From a bacterium (GTDB lineage: Bacteria; Planctomycetota; Planctomycetia; Pirellulales; Pirellulaceae): a DNA stretch of 11,500 nucleotides. Every line of letters starts with the position of its first letter. Positions within the stretch are counted from its first letter, which is position 1. The notes beneath the pieces are model-generated. The model was given only the letters and a program-made list of their open reading frames with translations. It made no database searches and was not told where the DNA came from. Shown here piece by piece: positions 1 through 7,030 of the stretch. The DNA lies in assembly GCA_030432015.1 (NCBI GenBank), contig JAUIHJ010000193.1:1-11500 (forward strand), read 5' to 3'. The position numbers and the translations under genes were made by a program.

Positions 1-104
1 GGTCTTGGGGCATCCCGCCCCCGCCGACGATGACCAGCGTGCCGTTGTCGACGATCGGCGGCTTGGGAGTGGCCGGAGGGAATGGATCCAAGGTGCGATC
101 CATG
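1..104 (-). pseudogene. N-terminal fragment of an S51 (cyanophycinase-like) peptidase gene, running off the left edge
   Basis: Read on the minus strand from an ATG at 104-102, an open frame runs to the window edge. It begins MDRTLDPF, continues through a proline-rich stretch, and reaches NGTLVIVGGGGMPQD. GTLVIVGGG is the first beta-strand and glycine loop that opens the peptidase S51/cyanophycinase fold in the homologues I know. This is exactly the part missing from the plus-strand S51 gene that begins at 82. An in-frame TGA lies just upstream of the ATG (around 113-115), so no signal peptide is attached here. The fragment is probably either one end of an inverted segment of the neighbouring gene or the start of a divergent paralogue. 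Only about 34 residues are visible, so the family call rests on one motif. Confidence 0.6.
82..103. repeat. 7-bp inverted repeat at the S51 gene junction
   Basis: ATGGATC at 82-88 and GATCCAT at 97-103 are perfect inverted copies separated by an 8-nt loop. The plus-strand S51 fragment and the opposing minus-strand fragment both start inside these arms, so both frames open with ATG GAT C. Short inverted repeats at such a position are typical of inversion or fold-back joints. Confidence 0.8.
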
Positions 105-795
105 GCGGCGTGTCAAATTGGTCTATGTTCCGTGCGCCGAAGCAGACACACTCGCAGCGCCGCAGCGGACCGTCGAGAGTTGGAAGAAGATGGGGGTCGA
201 GCACGCCACATTTATTCACACCAAGGACCGCCACCAAGCCAACGACGACGAAGCCTTCCTCGCGCCGCTCAAGGACGCGACGGGCATCTGGTTCGGCGGT
301 GGCCGGCAGTGGAACTTTGCCGACTCGTACTACGGCACCACCGCCCACAAGCTGATGAAGGACGTGCTCAAGCGGGGCGGTGTCATCGGTGGTTCGTCGG
401 CAGGCGCGTCGATTCAAGCCCGCTACCTGGCCCGCGCCACGCCGATCAGCAACTTCGACATCATGGCACCTGGCTACGAACGCGGCGGCCTCGGCTTTAT
501 CAGCGGCGTGGCAATCGACCAGCATTTCTCACAGCGCGGTCGGCAGAAAGATATGACGCTCCTGGTCAATCGCTATCCGCAGATGCTGGGAATTGGGCTC
601 GATGAAGCGACGGCCATCATCGTGCGAAAATCGCAGGCCGACGTCGTCGGTCGAGGCAAGGCTCATTTCTATGACCGCAACCTGCCGGTCGTTCCCGGCA
701 AACCCGACTTCGTGGCCTTGCCGGCTGGTTCGATTTACGACCTTGCCGAACGAACCACGATCCATGACGCCACCATTGAGGAGACATCAGAATGA
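82..795 (+). CDS. Peptidase S51, cyanophycinase-like, N-terminus missing
   Basis: This is a serine peptidase of the S51 family (cyanophycinase, dipeptidase E and relatives). The nucleophile elbow GGSSAGA is at residues 103-109 (nucleophile Ser106), DQHF at 146-149 supplies His148, and GLDEA supplies Glu175. The Ser-His and His-Glu spacings (42 and 27 residues) match Synechocystis cyanophycinase (Ser132, His174, Glu201, from memory), so the catalytic core looks intact. FGGGRQ at 71-76 is also typical. Homology appears to start only at VKLVYVPC (residues 11-17); the opening strand and GGG loop are absent, as is any signal peptide. The first ten residues come from junction sequence, so the ATG at 82 is the only visible start rather than a natural one. 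The stop overlaps the next gene's start as ATGA. True cyanophycin as substrate is unproven; many bacterial S51 proteins are annotated this way loosely. Probably inactive or an artefact if the junction is real as shown. Confidence 0.82.
   Translation: MDPRCDPWRRVKLVYVPCAEADTLAAPQRTVESWKKMGVEHATFIHTKDRHQANDDEAFLAPLKDATGIWFGGGRQWNFADSYYGTTAHKLMKDVLKRGGVIGGSSAGASIQARYLARATPISNFDIMAPGYERGGLGFISGVAIDQHFSQRGRQKDMTLLVNRYPQMLGIGLDEATAIIVRKSQADVVGRGKAHFYDRNLPVVPGKPDFVALPAGSIYDLAERTTIHDATIEETSE
778..783 (+). promoter_or_regulatory. Ribosome binding site for the SMP-30 gene
   Basis: GAGGAG lies 8 nt before the ATG at 792, inside the last codons of the S51 gene. With the ATGA overlap it supports translational coupling and fixes the downstream start. 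Confidence 0.7.
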
Positions 796-1808
796 AGAAA
801 CTGTGCAGCCGGCTTGCCTGCCTGGCACTGTTCGCTTGTCTGACAGGCGCGCCAACGTCGCCGCTAAACGCTGCGCCACCAGCCGCACTGCTCGACGGTG
901 AACGGCTCGAAGCGGTCACGGAATTGGTCTTTACCGAGGGCCCCGCGTACCATGCCGACGGCAGTGTCTTCTTCAGCGAGATTGCCAACAACCGCATCAT
1001 GCGTCTGATGCCAGGTGCCGATAGCGCGGATGTCTTCCTGCAACCCAGCGGCCGCTCCAATGGCCTGATGTTCAACGCACGCGGGCAATTGATCGCCTGC
1101 GAAGGGAACGAACGCGGCGGTCTGGGCGGTCGCCGGATCACCAGCATCGACGTGGTGACGAAGCAACGGACCGTGCTGGCCGACAATTTCAACGGCCGAC
1201 GCTTCAATAGCCCTAACGACCTGTGCCTCGATAAGCAGGGGCGAATCTACTTTACCGACCCGTACTACGGCCCGGATCGCGACCAATTGGAACTTGACGA
1301 AGAGGCCGTCTACCGGGTCGACCCGGCCGACGGCACCGTGGTCAGGATCTTGGGGCGCGAGCACGTTGCGCGTCCCAACGGCATCGCCATTGCGTCGGAC
1401 CAAAGGACACTCTTTGTGGTCGACAATCACCCCCTGCAACCGGTGCGAAAACTTTGGGCATTCTCGCTCGACGCCAACGGCATCCCGACAGGCGAGCGGC
1501 GCGAACTGCACGATTTTGGCGCTGGCCGCGGAGGCGACGGAATGTGTGTCGACCGCGACGACAACCTCTACGTGACCGCCGGAGCGAACCGTCTCTACAC
1601 CAATCAAAACACGGATAATCCGGCCGGCGTTTATGTATTCTCGTCCGTAGGGAAACTGCTGGGAATCATTCCGTCACCCGAGGATATGATCACCAACTGT
1701 TGCTTCGGCGGGCCGGATTTGAAGACCCTCTACGTGACAGCCGGCAAGACCCTCTGGAGCATTCGCATGAAGACGGCAGGCCAGGTAACCTGGCCTGCCG
1801 CAGAGTAG
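792..1808 (+). CDS. Exported SMP-30/gluconolactonase family protein
   Basis: This is a 338-residue six-bladed beta-propeller lactonase of the SMP-30/gluconolaconase/LRE type, which hydrolyses sugar or related lactones with a bound divalent metal. A signal peptide is visible: KK near the start, a hydrophobic core at about 8-20, and probable cleavage after LNA near residue 27. Expected metal-site positions are present: Glu49 in TEGPA, Asn142 in NSPND, Asn196 in RPNG, and Asp249 in GGDGM. A strand-ending FTDPYYG (154-160) and a TNCCFGG segment (301-307) are typical of the bacterial branch. The length is normal for an exported member. The gene starts 4 bp inside the S51 gene and is probably co-transcribed with it. 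The substrate cannot be specified. The last codons contain a perfect 12-bp palindrome, described separately. Confidence 0.94.
   Translation: MKKLCSRLACLALFACLTGAPTSPLNAAPPAALLDGERLEAVTELVFTEGPAYHADGSVFFSEIANNRIMRLMPGADSADVFLQPSGRSNGLMFNARGQLIACEGNERGGLGGRRITSIDVVTKQRTVLADNFNGRRFNSPNDLCLDKQGRIYFTDPYYGPDRDQLELDEEAVYRVDPADGTVVRILGREHVARPNGIAIASDQRTLFVVDNHPLQPVRKLWAFSLDANGIPTGERRELHDFGAGRGGDGMCVDRDDNLYVTAGANRLYTNQNTDNPAGVYVFSSVGKLLGIIPSPEDMITNCCFGGPDLKTLYVTAGKTLWSIRMKTAGQVTWPAAE
1774..1800 (+). terminator. Perfect 12-bp stem with 3-nt loop inside the end of the SMP-30 gene
   Basis: Arms 1774-1785 and 1789-1800 are exact reverse complements around the loop TAA. The stem is very GC-rich and ends 5 bp before the TAG stop. 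No T-run follows, so it is not a textbook intrinsic terminator. It could act as a Rho-independent-like pause site, an mRNA 3' end protector, or be incidental to codon choice. The structure is certain; the function is inferred. Confidence 0.45.
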
Positions 1809-1907
1809 GCGCCAGCGGAGGCGGGCCAGCCTTTGCGACACGCGACCGTGGCAGCATGCATTGGCTGTCAGCCGTCTCCCGCATGAGCCAGCCAGAATGG
1901 ACGTGAC

Positions 1908-2690
1908 ATGACGCACATCATCGACTTTTCGAGATCGTTTCTGACCTTTCGCATCGACACGCTCAAGAAACCGCCGCGGACCGCCAGCCACGAGCCGCCA
2001 TATTCGCTCAACAATGCCCGCATTCAGATTGAATGCCGCTGCCGGGTCACCGACAAGCGAACCGGCGGAACCCAGACGTTTGTCATGGGCGCGAGCTGCA
2101 AGACGGAACGGGTGGGCGTCGACCGGGATATCTGGACCGAGCCCAACGCGGACTTTATTCCAATCTTCTCTGACGACCAGTTCATGCACATCAAGACCTA
2201 CGCCAGCGCCGGCGTTGATGTCGACCTTTACCCCCGCGGCAGCGGACGACAGTCGGACCGGCAGAGCGGAACGACCGACGAGGCATTTGACGATCTGCGG
2301 ATTGACCTCGTCGAGCAACCCGGCGAGGCGCTGGAGTCCGCGGAAGACGTGGTCACGGCGACGCTCGCCAACGAACCACTGGTTGCCGCAACGACGCTCG
2401 AGTCGGAACACTATCTGGCGGTCATCGAGTATCCGATCAAGACGATTAACGCCAACGAGCGAGACATGATTTATCAGACCGATACGGGACCGGTGCTGCT
2501 GCCGGACCTCAACGGCCCCGCTGAATCGATGCTGACCAGGCTCGAAGTGGCGTTCGCCGCCTTTAACGACCCGACATGGATTGAATTCCTGGTGCGGGTC
2601 GCGACCCCACTTGGCCACGGCACGAACGTCTACCATTACGCCCAGCCTTTGCGGACCGACTGTCGAAATCGCATATTTCGACTCGTTTGA
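1908..2690 (+). CDS. Conserved-looking hypothetical protein, cytoplasmic
   Basis: I do not recognise a named domain. The 260-residue product has no signal peptide or membrane segment and is acidic in the middle. Visible features: IECRC (Cys43, Cys45) and GASC (Cys64) near the N-terminus; an aromatic, acidic stretch around 72-98 (VDRDIWTEPNADF then FMHIKTYA); a low-complexity hinge rich in Ser, Arg and Gln near 110-122; and a C-terminal half of alternating hydrophobic strands ending RIFRLV. Codon third positions are GC-rich in this frame, which supports it over a longer open frame on the opposite strand. The ATG at 1908 has no clear Shine-Dalgarno sequence, and no in-frame alternative upstream looks better. 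It lies 99 bp after the SMP-30 gene in the same direction and could be transcribed with it. Beta-rich fold is my guess; function unknown. Confidence 0.72.
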   Translation: MTHIIDFSRSFLTFRIDTLKKPPRTASHEPPYSLNNARIQIECRCRVTDKRTGGTQTFVMGASCKTERVGVDRDIWTEPNADFIPIFSDDQFMHIKTYASAGVDVDLYPRGSGRQSDRQSGTTDEAFDDLRIDLVEQPGEALESAEDVVTATLANEPLVAATTLESEHYLAVIEYPIKTINANERDMIYQTDTGPVLLPDLNGPAESMLTRLEVAFAAFNDPTWIEFLVRVATPLGHGTNVYHYAQPLRTDCRNRIFRLV

Positions 2691-3054
2691 GGGAGCGTGC
2701 CGCGCTGACGACCGCGAGTTCCCACGACCAGCGCTAACGATCGGCTCGCTTGAGGCGACACACTCGTTTTCGCTGCCGAGTTGGACTGAGCCAACGTGTG
2801 GTGTGGTGTGGTGCGCTGCGACGGCCTCACAACCGGTTCCGGCCCCCTGGCAATCCCGCCTCGCTGGAGCCAATGCTTGAAATCGCTGATTTCGGGCAGT
2901 CGAGCTGGCAGGGTCTTGCGGTTTTTCAATGGAGACGCTCGGCTGAGACCTTCAGCGTCAATGAGTATCCGCAGCGTCAGCTTTGAAGTTTTTAAGTTGC
3001 GATATGCACGTTTTTCAACGCCGCGAGGTGCGGAAAACGCGGAAGAAATGGTAA

Positions 3055-3145
3055 CCCGCCGCGTTCGTTTTGGTGCTGCGCCAATGAACCGCGTAGCGAC
3101 GGCAGGCACGCACCTGGCGGGCAACCAACAAACGAATGCGGCGGG
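3055..3145. repeat. Imperfect 20-bp inverted repeat (possible structured dispersed element)
   Basis: The left arm at 3055-3074 and right arm at 3124-3145 pair over 20 positions, with one G/T wobble and a 2-nt bulge in the right arm. The 49-nt loop holds further short self-complementary pieces. As RNA this would fold into a long hairpin. No transposase is near and no target-site duplication was recognised. It could be a small non-autonomous element, a REP-like element or a structured 3' UTR. Confidence 0.6.
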
Positions 3146-3220
3146 CAACGGATCGAGCGGGTGGAAAAACACAATCGCCCAGAGAACCGCACCATGAACC
3201 CAGGCCCCGTCGGAACAAAC

Positions 3221-3260
3221 CGACTTTGCACGACTTTGCGCGACTTTGCGCGACTTTGCC
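3221..3260. repeat. Four tandem copies of a 10-bp unit
   Basis: CGACTTTGCA, CGACTTTGCG, CGACTTTGCG and CGACTTTGCC follow each other without spacers, differing only at the last base. A degraded fifth copy, CGACTTACGC, starts at 3276 and contains the stop codon of the minus-strand permease gene. The period is about one helical turn. It lies just downstream of the exporter operon. Function unknown. Confidence 0.85.
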
Positions 3261-3279
3261 CAACTCGGACCGAATCGAC

Positions 3280-4422
3280 TTACGCGAATCGAAATATCCG
3301 AGTTCCCAGCCAACCGACCGCCGTCGTCGTTACCAGCATTGCACCAACGTGCGGGATGACGCTGGTCGCATCCAACTGAAAACTGATAAGCTTGTGCATC
3401 GCGTCCATGGCCCAGCCGGTGGGCAGAAACATCTGCAACGTCTGCATCCATTGGGGTGTGATCTCGATGGGCCACCAACATCCGCCGAGTGCAGCCAGGA
3501 CCAACGACAACAGGACGCTCAGGCCGGCGACTTGCCCCTCGGTCCGGCCCCACGAGCCAATTACGATTCCCAGCGAAGCACACAGCGATGCCCAGGCAGC
3601 TAAGACCACAAACACCATCGGCAACGCCGCCCCCCAATTCATCCCAAACAAAACAGTTCCCGCCACGATTCCCACTGCAATCTGAATCAATCCCAGCATC
3701 ATTCGCGACAGCCATTTGCCGAAGAAGATGTCGCGTCGCGCGATTGGTGTGGATGCCAGGCGGCGGAGCAGCCCCTTGCGGCGGTCTGTGACCAAGGTGA
3801 TTGCTCCGTTGCTGAGGACGTTCATCAAGACAAACATCACCATCGTGCCGGGAATCGTCTGCTCGTATCCGGATGGGATCGCCCGCCGCTTACCTGCTGA
3901 TTCGACCACTAGGGTGAGCGAAGGTGGGACCTGATTCAACCGCTCGAGTGAGTCTGGAGTTACGTCGTTACCTGCGTCTTCGCTGACCACCAGATCCGCC
4001 ACGGTCGTATAAACAGCTCGACTGACGCGCAACTGATCGAAGTCGCTCCCCATGCCCGACCTGCGGCGTTGAAACTTGAGTGTCGCCTGCTCGCCTGCGA
4101 GCACGCGCTGCGTCAACCCGGCAGGAATCGTCAACCGACGGGTGTACGCCTTGAATTGCTCGGGGTCCTTGACCTCGACAACCTCCAAGTCATTTTCTTC
4201 CAGGCGACGTCGAATCTGAGCAAACAGAAATCCGGCATCGTCCGGAACACTCACCGCGATCTTGTCTTTTTGGTCTGGCTGCGAACCTCCCGCACCGCCG
4301 GTGACCGTGCCAATGAAGTAGAAGAAGACCAGCGGCATGAAGAAAACCCACACCCAGACTTCGCGTTCGTACATCCAATACTGGATTTCTTTACGTGCGA
4401 TGAACCACGCATCTGAAAACAC
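3280..4422 (-). CDS. ABC-2 type exporter permease (second permease of the operon)
   Basis: This 380-residue membrane protein has the layout of the ABC-2 permease group related to YbhS/YbhR, DrrB and LnrM/N. One N-terminal helix (about 22-42) is followed by a large extracytoplasmic domain (about 45-188), then five helices near 190-211, 233-260, 266-290, 298-319 and 355-375. The charged DRRKGLLRRLASTP segment (213-226) after the second helix matches the cytoplasmic coupling region that contacts the ATPase. The start is GTG at 4422, supported by AGGGAG 7 nt upstream. It follows the first permease gene by 30 bp, and the two probably form a heterodimer. The GGCWWP sequence (313-318) in the fifth helix is typical of the family. 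Substrate unknown; no HlyD-type adaptor gene is in the window. Confidence 0.93.
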   Translation of the reverse strand: MFSDAWFIARKEIQYWMYEREVWVWVFFMPLVFFYFIGTVTGGAGGSQPDQKDKIAVSVPDDAGFLFAQIRRRLEENDLEVVEVKDPEQFKAYTRRLTIPAGLTQRVLAGEQATLKFQRRRSGMGSDFDQLRVSRAVYTTVADLVVSEDAGNDVTPDSLERLNQVPPSLTLVVESAGKRRAIPSGYEQTIPGTMVMFVLMNVLSNGAITLVTDRRKGLLRRLASTPIARRDIFFGKWLSRMMLGLIQIAVGIVAGTVLFGMNWGAALPMVFVVLAAWASLCASLGIVIGSWGRTEGQVAGLSVLLSLVLAALGGCWWPIEITPQWMQTLQMFLPTGWAMDAMHKLISFQLDATSVIPHVGAMLVTTTAVGWLGTRIFRFA

Positions 4423-4429
4423 TCGTACA

Positions 4430-4435
4430 CTCCCT
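4430..4435 (-). promoter_or_regulatory. Ribosome binding site fixing a GTG start
   Basis: On the minus strand AGGGAG precedes the GTG at 4422-4420 by 7 nt. It lies in the 30-bp gap after the first permease gene and is the best evidence that the second permease starts with GTG. Confidence 0.7.
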
Positions 4436-4452
4436 TTCTTGTTCAGGCATGA

Positions 4453-5721
4453 CTAGTGCCTCGCGCGGGTGCTCCAGGTGCGGCGCCAACCGCCCCAGAA
4501 CATCAGTAGCAAGATGGCCAGCAGGAACGAGGCGGCCAGGGCCAGTCCAACCGGCTCGACTTGGCTTAACAGAATGGCCTTGAGCTGGACCAGCATCCAA
4601 CCATTTGGTGTCCAGGATCCAACGGTCGCCATCCAGGTGGGCATCGACTCGAAGGGAAAGAAGCTTCCGCCGATCATCATCAGCGGGAACATCAAGCTAT
4701 TGGTGACCACCGAGCCCGCGCGTTGACTGGAGACCCACAGTTGAACAACCTGCATCGTCGCCGTCAGCACGGCCCCCGACAGGATCATCCAGGCCCATGC
4801 CAATGGCAGGTTCTTCCCTGGCAACCCGAAATAGATCGTGCCAATGACTAACAGCACCAGGCTCACACAGCCAATGACGATCAGTCCCGCCGCCAATTTC
4901 CCGGCGAGAAACGCGTGCAGCGTGGAGGGGGTCGCGATCACTCGCTTTAACGTGCCCTGCCGACGCTCGACCCAGATATCGCCGCTGAGCCCTTCGCCCA
5001 TAAACACCAACGCCATCAGCAAGATGCCGGGAAAAACATAAAACGTGTCAGCAACATCGGCCTCGATTCCGGAAACGTTGCCTTGCGGATCCGATTGTGG
5101 CACGTCAACTTCCGTCTCCACCGTGATCGACAGTGGATCGACGTGCTCGTTAACTTGCTCGACGATCGCTCCGATTCGCGTGGCGACGCGAACAATCTGC
5201 AACGCCGTCGGACCATCCTCCTCGGTCGCCAGGACGTCCGCAATCTCCCGAAGTTCGTCGCCAAACAGTCGGTGCCCATAGAATGCGCCGTCGACCATGA
5301 CACTGATCGTCTCTTCGGCGATTCCTGGCAGAATCTGCTGAGCAGGATTGGTGATCAGGGTCAGCTGGCACGGTGTGTCATCCAGAACTGCCTGCTGAAA
5401 TCCCGCTGGAATGATCAGCAGGGCACTGGCTTCACCCTGATCGAGCTGTTCGCGTCCGGCATCTTGGCTAATCGCTTCCACATGAAAGAGTTCGGCCATT
5501 TCGCCTTGCGAGAATGCACCTTTGACAAATCCGCTCAACGGGCTGTCGTCTTCGTCAGAGATCAAGAGTTCAACTCGCGGTTTGACTCCGTCGCTGCCAC
5601 CCATCGCCAAGATCAGCAGCTCACCGACGACCAAAGGAATGGCACCCCACAAGACGGGCTTCCAGAAGTCTCGACGGTGACGGTGCAGATCCTTGATGAC
5701 GGCGCTGGTGAAGAATCGCAT
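4453..5721 (-). CDS. ABC-2 type exporter permease (first permease of the operon)
   Basis: This 422-residue protein has the same architecture as the next gene but a longer ectodomain. Helix 1 is at about 21-41, an extracytoplasmic domain spans about 45-222, and later helices lie near 226-246, 267-298, 305-330, 338-356 and 392-412. The ERRQGTLKRVIATP segment (252-265) is the expected coupling region. MIGGSFFPFESMP (349-361) corresponds to the GGCWWP region of its partner. The ectodomain is acidic (for example EVDVPQSDPQG near 204-214). The ATG at 5721 is only 2 bp from the ATPase stop codon, so the two are almost certainly co-translated. The family is known to export drugs, lipids or peptides, but nothing here selects among these. 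Confidence 0.93.
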   Translation of the reverse strand: MRFFTSAVIKDLHRHRRDFWKPVLWGAIPLVVGELLILAMGGSDGVKPRVELLISDEDDSPLSGFVKGAFSQGEMAELFHVEAISQDAGREQLDQGEASALLIIPAGFQQAVLDDTPCQLTLITNPAQQILPGIAEETISVMVDGAFYGHRLFGDELREIADVLATEEDGPTALQIVRVATRIGAIVEQVNEHVDPLSITVETEVDVPQSDPQGNVSGIEADVADTFYVFPGILLMALVFMGEGLSGDIWVERRQGTLKRVIATPSTLHAFLAGKLAAGLIVIGCVSLVLLVIGTIYFGLPGKNLPLAWAWMILSGAVLTATMQVVQLWVSSQRAGSVVTNSLMFPLMMIGGSFFPFESMPTWMATVGSWTPNGWMLVQLKAILLSQVEPVGLALAASFLLAILLLMFWGGWRRTWSTRARH

Positions 5722-5723
5722 GG

Positions 5724-6653
5724 CTACTCTCGCATCTCCTTGCCGGTCAGCTTGATGAACAGGCTCTCCAAGCTGGGTTGCGTCACCGTCGTTTCGCGGA
5801 TGTCGGCCTCGGCACTCTGCAACGCCTCGAACAGTTTGGCGAGATGGCGTGTCGCTTCGCGCATCTCCAACCGCAAGGTTGCCTCGTCTGCCTGCAAAAC
5901 TTCAACGCCGTCAAAGTTGGCCAGCGTGCTCCGCACGCGTTCGGCATGGAAGACGCCGGTCAGACGGAGGATGTCTCGCTGGCCGACCATGCTACGCAGC
6001 TCGGCCAAGTCCCCCTGTGCGATCAGCGTCCCCTGGTCGATAATCGCCAACTCGTCACATAGTGTTTCTGCCTCTTCCATGTAGTGGGTCGTATAGAGGA
6101 CACATGCGCCACTCGCCACTTGCTCCTTAACCATTTCCAACAGCCGCATGCGCGACTGAGGGTCGACCCCGGCTGTGGGTTCATCCAGCAGCAGCACGCG
6201 TGGTCGATGCATGATGGCACAGCCGTAGTTCAGCCGCCGCTGCATACCACCGCTAAAGTTTTTCACCGGTTCTACGGCTCGATCCTGCAGGGCCACGAAC
6301 TCCAAAACCTCCCGGGCCCGTGACTTTAGCTCGCTGCCTCGCAGCCCGTATGCGGCCCCCCAAAACGAGAGATTCTCCGTGGCCGACAAGTCTTCGTACA
6401 GCGCCAGTTCTTGGGGCATGACCCCCAACTGACGCCGCGACGCCTGTCCGGCGGTCACGACGTCGTGCCCGAGGATTCGAACATGTCCTGCCGTGGGTTG
6501 CAACAGACCGGAGATGCATCCAATCGTGGTTGATTTTCCTGCGCCGTTGGGGCCGAGGAGGCCAAAGATTTTGCCGGGATGCGCCACAAAACTGGCGTCG
6601 CGGACCGCCACCAGATCACCAAACTGCTTTTGCAGCCCCTCGACTTCAATCAT
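5724..6653 (-). CDS. ABC transporter ATPase, ABC-2 exporter type
   Basis: This 309-residue nucleotide-binding protein powers the two permeases that follow. Walker A GPNGAGKST is at 34-42, the Q-loop Gln at 81 (VMPQE), the signature FSGGMQRR at 133-140, Walker B VLLLDEPTAGVDP at 153-165, and the switch His at 190 (YTTHYMEEAE). All catalytic elements are intact. The C-terminal 90 residues form the small extra domain common in DrrA/YbhF/NatA-like subunits, ending in the usual PSLESLFIKLTGKEMRE-type tail. I chose the ATG at 6653 (MIEVEGLQK) because family alignment begins there. The frame stays open for 59 more codons to 6830, but those residues are basic, polar and not like the family. A weak AAAGAG lies about 9 nt upstream of the chosen start. 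Confidence 0.96.
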   Translation of the reverse strand: MIEVEGLQKQFGDLVAVRDASFVAHPGKIFGLLGPNGAGKSTTIGCISGLLQPTAGHVRILGHDVVTAGQASRRQLGVMPQELALYEDLSATENLSFWGAAYGLRGSELKSRAREVLEFVALQDRAVEPVKNFSGGMQRRLNYGCAIMHRPRVLLLDEPTAGVDPQSRMRLLEMVKEQVASGACVLYTTHYMEEAETLCDELAIIDQGTLIAQGDLAELRSMVGQRDILRLTGVFHAERVRSTLANFDGVEVLQADEATLRLEMREATRHLAKLFEALQSAEADIRETTVTQPSLESLFIKLTGKEMRE

Positions 6654-7030
6654 CGGACGCGCTCTTTCGCTAGGGTAAGATGACAGGTGTTCGTCCGATC
6701 GTGCTGTTTCTTGTCGCGACGCTTGGTTGCGAACTTGCTTTTCCAGACGGCGCTTCGTTGTACCGTAACCGCATGTTTCTCGATCTTCCCATCGTCCCGG
6801 CACTTGCGGGTTGACCCGGCAAACACCCACGATCCATAGGCGAGAGTCGTGCCGAGACGGTCCCCACTCACCTTCGTTCGCATTCCGCGGCCGAAGCTGA
6901 CGAAAATGAAGCGAAGGTCAGGCGGTCGGGTCGAATCGCCAAGCTCGCTGTTCCATCATTGGCACCCGCCCTGGGGAATGGCGAATCATGAATGTAGCAT
7001 GCTCCACACGGTTGACTACACTAGGACGTC
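6654..7030. other. Divergent intergenic region between two exporter operons
   Basis: The 377 bp separate the start of the minus-strand exporter from the start of the plus-strand exporter, so promoters for both should lie here. I see no strong sigma-70 pair. TTGACT at 7012-7017 lacks a well-spaced -10 element. An inverted repeat, ACCTTCG at 6870-6876 with CGAAGGT at 6912-6918, sits near the middle and is a possible operator or stem-loop. Short open frames on both strands look incidental. Confidence 0.5.
7023..7026 (+). promoter_or_regulatory. Weak ribosome binding site for the second ATPase
   Basis: AGGA lies 4 nt before the GTG at 7031. The spacing is short, so it only modestly favours this start over a TTG at 7097 that would fit the family N-terminus better. 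Confidence 0.35.

Larger units (their letters stand above)
2691..3279. other. Intergenic region without a credible gene; repeat-bearing
   Basis: About 590 bp separate the hypothetical gene from the exporter operon, which faces it. Open frames here carry no recognisable domain and are composition-driven. Contents I can point to: GTTGG/CCAAC arms at 2780-2784 and 2791-2795; a short GTGTG pentamer run at 2796-2815; a large imperfect inverted repeat at 3055-3145; and four 10-bp tandem repeats at 3221-3260. The stretch from about 2870 to 3150 reads like sequence seen repeatedly between planctomycete genes, but that is memory, not a search. Any 3' ends of both flanking transcripts must lie here. 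Confidence 0.6.

Noticed and set aside
792..840. Lipoprotein signal (Cys15) in the SMP-30 protein
   Set aside because: LFAC does not fit the lipobox well and the hydrophobic core before it is too short; ordinary signal peptidase cleavage after LNA is a better fit.
1674..2873. A 399-codon open frame on the minus strand
   Set aside because: It runs antisense to the hypothetical gene and the SMP-30 end. The protein is Arg/Val/Gly-rich with no domain, as expected for an antisense frame in GC-rich DNA.
3221..3260. CRISPR-like repeat array
   Set aside because: Units are 10 bp with no spacers between them, and no cas gene is present. It is a simple tandem repeat.
2636..3715. A 359-codon open frame on the minus strand
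   Set aside because: It overlaps the C-terminal third of the exporter permease in another frame and crosses the repeat region. No recognisable domain or start signal.
5083..6084. A 333-codon open frame on the plus strand
   Set aside because: It lies antisense to the first permease and its ATPase, whose motifs are complete on the minus strand.
6654..6830. Upstream extension of the first ATPase by 59 codons
   Set aside because: The extra residues are polar, basic and unlike the family, which begins at MIEVEGLQK. The closer ATG also has a purine-rich stretch upstream.
7012..7017. TTGACT as a -35 promoter element for the second exporter
   Set aside because: No TATAAT-like hexamer occurs at 16-18 bp; the nearest AT-rich match is about 26 bp away and beyond the chosen start codon.
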